Assembly (NCBI GenBank): GCA_009703445.1
Contig: WLGA01000082.1
Location: 1-5,152, forward strand
Length of the DNA stretch: 5,152 bases
Direction: 5' to 3'
Origin: Actinomycetota bacterium
Lineage (GTDB): Bacteria > Actinomycetota > Actinomycetes > Actinomycetales > Microbacteriaceae
The translations under genes and the position numbers were made by a program. Below, one piece after another: positions 1-3,479 of the stretch; within the stretch, counting starts at the first letter, position 1, and each line of letters opens with the position of its first letter. The notes under the pieces were generated by a model that made no database searches, was not told the origin of the DNA, and saw only the letters and a program-made list of their open reading frames with translations.

Positions 1-1
1 G

Positions 2-340
2 AAGCACATCACCAAGGTCTACATGCTTTCTGGTGGTCTAGCTGGTCTTGCCGGCGCCTACTCATACGTGCGCCTTGGCGCTGGTTCAAACACCTCTGGT
101 ATGGGCATGGAGCTTTATGCAATCGCCGCCGTGGTTATCGGTGGTGCATCACTTATGGGTGGTGTGGGTCGAATCGTTGGAATCGCACTTGGAACCCTGG
201 TTCTATTCGTGGTTCAGTCGGGTCTATTGACCATGACCGTGGTTCAGGTAAGCCCTGACCTAAAGCAGGTAATCGTTGCAATCTTGATCGCGGCAGCTGT
301 TGCGGTTCAGACTCTGCAGAACAAGAACGGACGCAAATAA
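2..340 (+). CDS. Sugar-type ABC transporter permease, RbsC-like (C-terminal part only)
   Basis: This is the last 112 residues of an inner-membrane permease; the reading frame is open to the left edge, so the true start lies outside the window. The fragment is strongly hydrophobic, with about four membrane-spanning stretches (near fragment residues 6-24, 37-55, 59-78 and 88-106). It contains the block ELYAIAAVVIGGASLMGG, which matches the conserved cytoplasmic-loop region of the BPD_transp_2 family (RbsC, XylH, FrcB type), where the permease contacts the ATPase. A short basic tail (NKNGRK) ends the protein. Its TAA stop overlaps the ATG of the ATPase gene by one base (TAATG), so the two are almost certainly cotranscribed and translationally coupled. 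A periplasmic-type binding protein would be expected upstream. The family imports mainly pentoses, hexoses or inositol; the substrate cannot be read from this fragment. Confidence 0.9.
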   Translation, partial: KHITKVYMLSGGLAGLAGAYSYVRLGAGSNTSGMGMELYAIAAVVIGGASLMGGVGRIVGIALGTLVLFVVQSGLLTMTVVQVSPDLKQVIVAILIAAAVAVQTLQNKNGRK

Positions 341-1113
341 TGACCGGCGAAGTAATTTACGAAATCAAGAACGCCTCAAAGCGTTACGGCTCGGTTATCG
401 CGCTTGATGGCGCAAGCCTCAAGATTCACGCTGGTGAAGTTGTTGGCCTCGTTGGCGACAACGGTGCCGGCAAGTCGACTCTGGTCAAGGTTCTTTCGGG
501 AGCTCACCAACCAGATGGCGGCCAGATGTTCCTAGAGGGCAAGGAAGTCTCTTGGGAGTCACCACGTCAGGCGCTTGAAGCCGGCGTCGAGACCCTTTAC
601 CAGGACTCAGGTCTTGCACCTCACCTAACCGTTTCTCAGAACGTGTTCCTTGGTCGCGAAATCACCGTCAAGGGCATCCTTGGCAAGCTTGGTTTCTTGA
701 GCAAGAAGAAGATGGAGCACGAGGCTCACCGCGACCTAGAGGCAGTCGGCATTGCTGTTCCAGCATCTAACCGCGCAGTCTCACAGCTTTCTGGTGGTCA
801 GCGTCAGGCTGTAGCCATTGGTCGCGCAGTTGCTTGGGCCAAGAAGGTCATCATCCTGGATGAGCCGACCAACCACCTTGGTGCTCGTCAGGCTGGCGAA
901 GTTCTGAACATCATCCGCAACGCAAAGGCAAAGGGTCTTGGAGTCATCTTCATCTCTCACACTCTTCCGCACGTGCTTGAGGTCACCGACCGCATCGTCG
1001 TTCTTCGATTGGGTCGCATCGTCAAGGATGCACCTACCTCGGAGTTCAACGGCGACACCCTGATTGGAACCATCACCGGAACCATTCAGACCATCAAGGT
1101 TGAAGGCGACTAA
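340..1113 (+). CDS. Single-domain carbohydrate ABC transporter ATP-binding protein
   Basis: This 257-residue ATPase powers the importer whose permease precedes it. All ABC motifs are present in order: Walker A GDNGAGKST (39-47), Q-loop Q88 in YQDSGLAPHLTV, signature LSGGQRQ (150-156), Walker B VIILDEPT (170-177, catalytic E175) and the switch histidine H207 in ISHTLPHV. The sequence YQDSGLAPHLTVSQNVFLGRE and the SHTLPHVLEVTDRI block are typical of sugar importers of the RbsA/XylG/FrcA group. RbsA-type proteins are about 500 residues with two fused ABC domains; this one has only one, like FrcA, so it should work as a homodimer. The residues after Walker B are NHLGARQ, where many relatives have an AALG-type stretch. 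ATG overlaps the permease stop by one base and no independent ribosome binding site is needed. A strong terminator follows. Family assignment is firm; substrate is unknown. Confidence 0.93.
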   Translation: MTGEVIYEIKNASKRYGSVIALDGASLKIHAGEVVGLVGDNGAGKSTLVKVLSGAHQPDGGQMFLEGKEVSWESPRQALEAGVETLYQDSGLAPHLTVSQNVFLGREITVKGILGKLGFLSKKKMEHEAHRDLEAVGIAVPASNRAVSQLSGGQRQAVAIGRAVAWAKKVIILDEPTNHLGARQAGEVLNIIRNAKAKGLGVIFISHTLPHVLEVTDRIVVLRLGRIVKDAPTSEFNGDTLIGTITGTIQTIKVEGD

Positions 1114-1141
1114 TTGATTTAGCAGTAACTCCCCTTTCCGG

Positions 1142-1180
1142 ATGAGAACCCGCAGCCCAAAAGCTGCGGGTTTTCTCATT
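1142..1180 (+). terminator. Intrinsic terminator of the ABC importer operon
   Basis: A perfect 10-bp stem AACCCGCAGC (1147-1156) / GCTGCGGGTT (1163-1172) closes a CCAAAA loop. ATGAG (1142-1146) and CTCAT (1175-1179) lengthen the stem by five pairs if TT 1173-1174 is bulged out. The T-run is short (TTTTCTC), but the GC-rich stem 29 bases after the ATPase stop is classical. The outer pairing is symmetrical, but no gene on the minus strand is present to use it in reverse. Confidence 0.88.
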
Positions 1181-1185
1181 ACTCT
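1180..1185 (+). promoter_or_regulatory. Possible -10 box for a leaderless transcript of the membrane-protein gene
   Basis: TACTCT fits the TANNNT pattern and ends six bases before the ATG at 1192. No Shine-Dalgarno sequence lies between, so transcription could start at or very near the ATG and give a leaderless mRNA, which is common in actinobacteria. The -35 region would fall inside the terminator and shows no clear consensus. This is a weak call from spacing and one short motif. Confidence 0.28.
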
Positions 1186-1191
1186 TAAAAC

Positions 1192-2265
1192 ATGAAGAAA
1201 CTCGACGACGTTCGCAAAGCCATTGCACTTCCGCTAATCGGCGAAGTCTGGGGTTGGTTGTTTTTCGTCTTGGCTATACTGGCTAACCAAATTCAGAACA
1301 ACCTGAGTTATGGAACCCAATATCCGACCTATCAGGCCGCAGAAATTGTGCACGTTGGCACATACCTGTTCCTGATCGCTATCGCCGGGTTCTCGGTCTC
1401 GGCAATCTGGAGTCAGTCACTGGCCATCAAGGCCCGTACCACCCTCGGTGAAGAGCACTCGCTCGCCCGAGCCGCCCAGCGATTTGCAACCCTCGCGGTT
1501 GTGGTTGCCCTCGCTTTCGGTGCCCTTTTTGCAATCGGCAACTTCATGGGCGCCTTTGGTTACAGTTCGAGCAACGCTCAGAACGCGCTGGTGCGCATCC
1601 TGGATGTTTATCTGCCGATCTTGCTGGCCACCGCAATGGTCGTGTTTGTGATTCTGAAGGCCTTCGTGTTCCGTCAGGGTGAGCACCAGGATGGCGAGAA
1701 GGACAAGCGCGGGCTCACCGAGACGCAGAAGGCTCTGGGGCTTGGCTATGCGATGCCGATCATCGCGACTGCTGTGGCGATCATCTTCGGCCTAATCGTT
1801 TACGACGTGACTAAAACCACACTGCAGGTATGGGTGTGGGTGCTGATTCAGGTCATTGTGGTCGGGGGAGTGATTCAGGGAACTCGATTTGCTGCCAAGG
1901 CAAAGCAGGGTGTGGTTCGGCCATCGCGTGAGCGTCGCGTTCTTGCTGCCGGAGCCGCAGGGTTGAACTTCGTGCTCTCCATTGTTTTTGGTGCAGTGGT
2001 TTCGATCATGGCGTTCACCTTTGGTGGTGCCGCGGTAGACAAGTTGATGCGCTACCCGGAGTATGACAGCGAGGGCAAGCTCATCGGTTCAGACCAGGTG
2101 ACTCTGGCGCCGATAAACATCACCTGGGCAGTCAATGAACTTCTGCCGGCACTTGTGCTTTTGGGTCTTGCTGTCGTAGGGATCTATTGGACAATCGTGT
2201 CTCGCAACACCGAAGCTATGCACGGCGCGAAGCCGGGGCATAACACAGAAACGAGCAACGCTTGA
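1192..2265 (+). CDS. Eight-helix integral membrane protein of unknown function
   Basis: I do not recognise a characterised family for this 357-residue protein. By eye it has eight hydrophobic segments (about 18-34, 53-75, 98-122, 136-158, 184-205, 211-231, 250-275 and 315-335), giving an even number of passes. A charged loop rich in Lys/Glu/Asp (161-178, RQGEHQDGEKDKRG) separates two halves of four helices, and a basic RPSRERR stretch (243-249) precedes helix seven. The 282-312 loop contains Asp/Glu/Tyr (RYPEYDSEG). The tail from 338 is polar. No catalytic motif, ATP site or signal peptidase site was seen. ATG at 1192 has no ribosome binding site, which suggests leaderless translation; the next in-frame starts would cut into helix one or later. 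The TGA stop overlaps the TTG start of the HAD gene by four bases, so the two are likely cotranscribed. A domain-of-unknown-function family such as DUF5671 is possible but unverified. Confidence 0.83.
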   Translation: MKKLDDVRKAIALPLIGEVWGWLFFVLAILANQIQNNLSYGTQYPTYQAAEIVHVGTYLFLIAIAGFSVSAIWSQSLAIKARTTLGEEHSLARAAQRFATLAVVVALAFGALFAIGNFMGAFGYSSSNAQNALVRILDVYLPILLATAMVVFVILKAFVFRQGEHQDGEKDKRGLTETQKALGLGYAMPIIATAVAIIFGLIVYDVTKTTLQVWVWVLIQVIVVGGVIQGTRFAAKAKQGVVRPSRERRVLAAGAAGLNFVLSIVFGAVVSIMAFTFGGAAVDKLMRYPEYDSEGKLIGSDQVTLAPINITWAVNELLPALVLLGLAVVGIYWTIVSRNTEAMHGAKPGHNTETSNA

Positions 2266-2909
2266 AATACTTCGCGAGTGGCCTACTTTTTGACAACGAC
2301 GGAGTGCTCGTCGATTCACACGGTGCCGCGGTTGAGGCTTGGGGTCAATGGGCTAGGGAGTTCGCCCCGACCGTCAATTGGAACGACCCGGCAAATGCTG
2401 GCCAGCGTGCCGAGGATCTAGTTCGTCGCTGGATTGCCTCACCCGACTTGTTTGAGCAGGCTAACGACCGAATCAATGAGCTCGAGCAGGAGTCGGCACA
2501 TGCAACAGTCGCGCTCGGCGGAGCCGTGGACCTTCTGCACTCGATTGTCGATGACATCTGGACGGTCTGCACCTCGGCAAACACCAACCTTGGCCGCGCA
2601 CGATTGCAGGCCGCTGGGCTTCCGGTGCCAAAGCACTTGGTGACGGCAAACCACGTTGAGCGCGGCAAGCCGCACCCAGACCCATACTTGCTCGGTGCAG
2701 AGCGCTTGGGCTTCGACCCAGCCGATTGTGTGGTCTTCGAGGATGCCGTTGCCGGCGCACAAGCCGCTCTAGAAGCCGGCGTCGGTTTGGTGGTTGGCGT
2801 CTCTGAGTTGGCGTTGGCAACGGAGGCCGACATCGTGGTGCGCGACCTCACCGGAATAACTTTCGACGGCGAAGTATTGTTCATCCCAGACAAGAACCGA
2901 CTCCGTTGA
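2262..2909 (+). CDS. HAD-superfamily hydrolase, sugar-phosphatase / beta-phosphoglucomutase-like
   Basis: This 215-residue cytoplasmic protein has all HAD motifs: motif I LLFDNDGVLVDS with nucleophile D11 and acid/base D13; motif II around T104/S105 in VCTSAN; motif III K136 in RGKPHPDPYLLGAERLG; motif IV E160-D161 in VVFEDAVAGAQAALEAG. The DG(V)LVDS opening, the helical cap between about 16 and 85, and the GKPxPDPYL block place it in subfamily IA with phosphoglycolate phosphatase, beta-phosphoglucomutase and the small sugar-phosphate phosphatases. The likely reaction is Mg-dependent dephosphorylation of a sugar or polyol phosphate; the exact substrate is not readable. The start is TTG, chosen because only ten residues precede the catalytic Asp, no ATG or in-frame GTG lies before it, and TTGA overlaps the upstream stop, which fits translational re-initiation. 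A ribosome binding site is weak. The length is normal for the family. Confidence 0.88.
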   Translation: MKYFASGLLFDNDGVLVDSHGAAVEAWGQWAREFAPTVNWNDPANAGQRAEDLVRRWIASPDLFEQANDRINELEQESAHATVALGGAVDLLHSIVDDIWTVCTSANTNLGRARLQAAGLPVPKHLVTANHVERGKPHPDPYLLGAERLGFDPADCVVFEDAVAGAQAALEAGVGLVVGVSELALATEADIVVRDLTGITFDGEVLFIPDKNRLR

Positions 2910-2914
2910 GTCGG
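2897..2914 (+). other. Perfect hairpin straddling the HAD stop codon
   Basis: CCGACTC (2897-2903) and GAGTCGG (2908-2914) form a 7-bp stem with a CGTT tetraloop, and the TGA stop (2907-2909) lies at the loop/3' arm junction. No T-run follows, so it is not a normal intrinsic terminator. It ends 12 bases before the ribosome binding site of the redoxin gene and could shape RNA processing or separate translation of the two cistrons. The pairing is seen; the function is inferred. Confidence 0.4.
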
Positions 2915-2926
2915 GGTCGCGAATCT

Positions 2927-2934
2927 AGAGGAGG
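2927..2934 (+). promoter_or_regulatory. Strong ribosome binding site of the redoxin gene
   Basis: AGAGGAGG lies five bases before the ATG at 2940. It is the best Shine-Dalgarno match in the window. It fixes the start and implies translation at a higher level than, and independent of, the upstream HAD gene, which relies on overlap. Confidence 0.85.
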
Positions 2935-2939
2935 CCGAA

Positions 2940-3188
2940 ATGGCTGAAGTAACTTATTACGGTGCCGACTGGTGCACCGACTGCCGCCGCTCAAAGGCTT
3001 TCATGCTCAAGCACGACGTCGAGTTCGTGGAGAACAACGTTGAAGAGAGCGCCGAGCTCGCCGCTGCCGCCGAGAAAATCGCCGGTCGCAAGAACATCCC
3101 GGTAATTCAGTTCAAGGATGGCGCGTTCCTCGTTGAGCCTTCGGATGTTGACTTGCAGGCAGCGCTCGCCGAACGCGGTCTAATCTAA
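2940..3188 (+). CDS. Glutaredoxin-like redoxin (mycoredoxin/NrdH type)
   Basis: This 82-residue protein is a complete minimal thioredoxin fold. The redox motif is WCTDC (C12, C15) after the first beta strand EVTYYGAD, followed by RRSKAFM on helix one. The cis-proline is P54 in NIPVIQF, and G61 with LVEPSDVDL follows in the usual place for glutaredoxins (binding of the low-molecular-weight thiol or partner peptide). YGADWCxDCRRxK is a pattern I associate with actinobacterial mycoredoxin/NrdH-like proteins, which use mycothiol or thioredoxin reductase instead of glutathione. The dithiol C-x-x-C is intact, so both monothiol and dithiol reactions are possible. It may reduce mixed disulfides or an enzyme such as ribonucleotide reductase; no nrd gene is adjacent, so that role is unsupported here. 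Start is ATG with a strong ribosome binding site, 30 bases after the HAD stop. Confidence 0.92.
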   Translation: MAEVTYYGADWCTDCRRSKAFMLKHDVEFVENNVEESAELAAAAEKIAGRKNIPVIQFKDGAFLVEPSDVDLQAALAERGLI

Positions 3189-3205
3189 AGCTTTCGGCTT
3201 TTATT
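3187..3205 (+). terminator. Weak intrinsic terminator after the redoxin gene
   Basis: AAAGC (3187-3191) pairs with GCTTT (3197-3201) around a TTTCG loop and is followed directly by a T-rich tail that ends TTTTATT at 3205. The stem has only five pairs, two of them GC, and overlaps the TAA stop. Position and T-run fit a terminator; the weak stem makes read-through into the downstream leader quite possible. Confidence 0.4.
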
Positions 3206-3229
3206 CCGGAACTTCGAAATAGTTCTAGG
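3206..3229 (+). other. Second hairpin after the redoxin gene
   Basis: GAACT (3209-3213) pairs with AGTTC (3221-3225) around a TCGAAAT loop. A G-T pair, a bulged A3227 and two C-G pairs extend it to CC 3206-3207 / GG 3228-3229. No T-run follows. It may protect the 3' end of the upstream mRNA or act with the preceding weak terminator. Confidence 0.3.
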
Positions 3230-3248
3230 CAATCTGCCAACCTTCAAG

Positions 3249-3254
3249 TAGGCT
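3249..3254 (+). promoter_or_regulatory. Possible -10 element of the helicase promoter
   Basis: TAGGCT is a good actinobacterial-style TANNNT -10 hexamer. It would place the transcription start at about 3260-3262, at the left edge of the 16-bp palindrome. No convincing -35 is seen 16-19 bases upstream (the region reads TTCTAGGCAATC). The call rests on the hexamer and its position between the upstream terminator and the leader. Confidence 0.3.
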
Positions 3255-3260
3255 ATGAAC

Positions 3261-3276
3261 GTTACGAATTCGTAAC
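3261..3276. repeat. Perfect 16-bp palindrome, candidate operator
   Basis: GTTACGAATTCGTAAC reads the same on both strands with no mismatch and no spacer; symmetry stops at the flanking bases (C3260, A3277). A perfect palindrome this long is unlikely by chance in a few kilobases. It sits just downstream of the possible -10 box, where a dimeric repressor would block initiation or early elongation. A loopless palindrome is a poor RNA hairpin, so a DNA site is more likely. I cannot name a regulator for it. Confidence 0.5.
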
Positions 3277-3356
3277 AGTAGTCGTTTGCAGCAGATCATT
3301 TGAATCACGTGGCCACCAAAGTGTCACCTCTGAGATCTGCCAGTCTTTTCCTCTAA

Positions 3357-3449
3357 ATGAGATTCCGCCGTATTGCGGATGTACTTCTTGTGTGTGGGTC
3401 TAGCGCTGTTCGACTAACCCATCGGTTCAGAACAGCTACTCCCTGTTAG
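3357..3449 (+). CDS. Possible 30-codon upstream ORF in the helicase leader (doubtful)
   Basis: An ATG at 3357 opens 30 codons (begins MRFRRIADVLLVC, ends TPC) and stops at TAG 3447-3449, 30 bases before the helicase ATG. The peptide is basic at its start with a short hydrophobic stretch. There is no Shine-Dalgarno sequence before it; instead the pyrimidine tract TTTCCTCT ends two bases upstream, so initiation would be weak. It is in the same frame as the helicase, but TAG 3447 and TGA 3462 prevent it from being an N-terminal extension. If translated, the ribosome would cover the tract that pairs with the helicase ribosome binding site and unfold the leader hairpins. It may equally be a chance ORF. 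Confidence 0.2.
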   Translation: MRFRRIADVLLVCGSSAVRLTHRFRTATPC

Positions 3450-3464
3450 AACCAACACAATTGA

Positions 3465-3470
3465 AGAGGA
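3465..3470 (+). promoter_or_regulatory. Ribosome binding site of the DEAD-box helicase
   Basis: AGAGGA lies nine bases before the ATG at 3480 and supports that start; an in-frame TGA at 3462-3464 excludes any earlier one. The same bases are the partner of TTTCCTCT 3347-3354 in the proposed closed leader fold. Confidence 0.72.
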
Positions 3471-3479
3471 AACACAACT

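Larger units (their letters stand above)
3347..3472 (+). promoter_or_regulatory. Structured leader that can sequester the helicase ribosome binding site
   Basis: TTTCCTCT (3347-3354) is perfectly complementary over eight bases to AGAGGAAA (3465-3472), which is the Shine-Dalgarno region of the helicase. The paired ends would enclose three local hairpins: TCCGC/GCGGA (3364-3368/3375-3379); TGGGT-TAG/CTA-ACCCA (3395-3403/3414-3421, C3400 bulged); and GGTTC-AACAG/CTGTT-GAACC (3424-3435/3443-3453, small internal loop). An alternative fold pairs GCTGTTC (3405-3411) with GAACAGC (3430-3436), which breaks the second and third hairpins. Competing folds around a hidden ribosome binding site are the usual architecture of RNA thermometers, riboswitches and autoregulated leaders. 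All pairings were found by eye; energies were not computed and the regulatory role is inferred. Confidence 0.42.
3189..3479 (+). other. Intergenic region between redoxin and helicase: promoter and structured leader
   Basis: These 291 bases hold no convincing protein gene apart from a doubtful 30-codon ORF. From left to right they contain a weak terminator and a second hairpin, a possible -10 box (TAGGCT, 3249-3254), a perfect 16-bp palindrome (3261-3276), a long-loop stem GCAGATC (3291-3297) / GATCTGC (3334-3340), a TTTCCTCT tract complementary to the helicase ribosome binding site, and three or more hairpins before the Shine-Dalgarno sequence. If transcription starts near 3260 the leader is about 220 bases, long for a housekeeping gene but in line with leaders of cold-shock genes. 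No riboswitch class that I know was recognised. Confidence 0.6.

Noticed and set aside
781..1179. Minus-strand frame of 132 codons across the ATPase end and terminator
   Set aside because: Lies opposite a well-supported ABC ATPase, crosses an intrinsic terminator, and shows no recognisable domain.
1417..1686. Frames overlapping the membrane-protein gene on both strands
   Set aside because: Short, without ribosome binding sites, and inside a continuous frame with clear membrane segments.
2345..2893. Minus-strand frames opposite the HAD gene (182, 107 and 115 codons)
   Set aside because: The + strand frame has all HAD catalytic motifs; the antisense products are Ser/Arg/Ala-rich without motifs.
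3189..3479. tRNA, small RNA of a known class or known riboswitch in the intergenic region
   Set aside because: No cloverleaf, no TTCGAATCC-type arm in context and no known aptamer core was found; only the unnamed hairpins described above.
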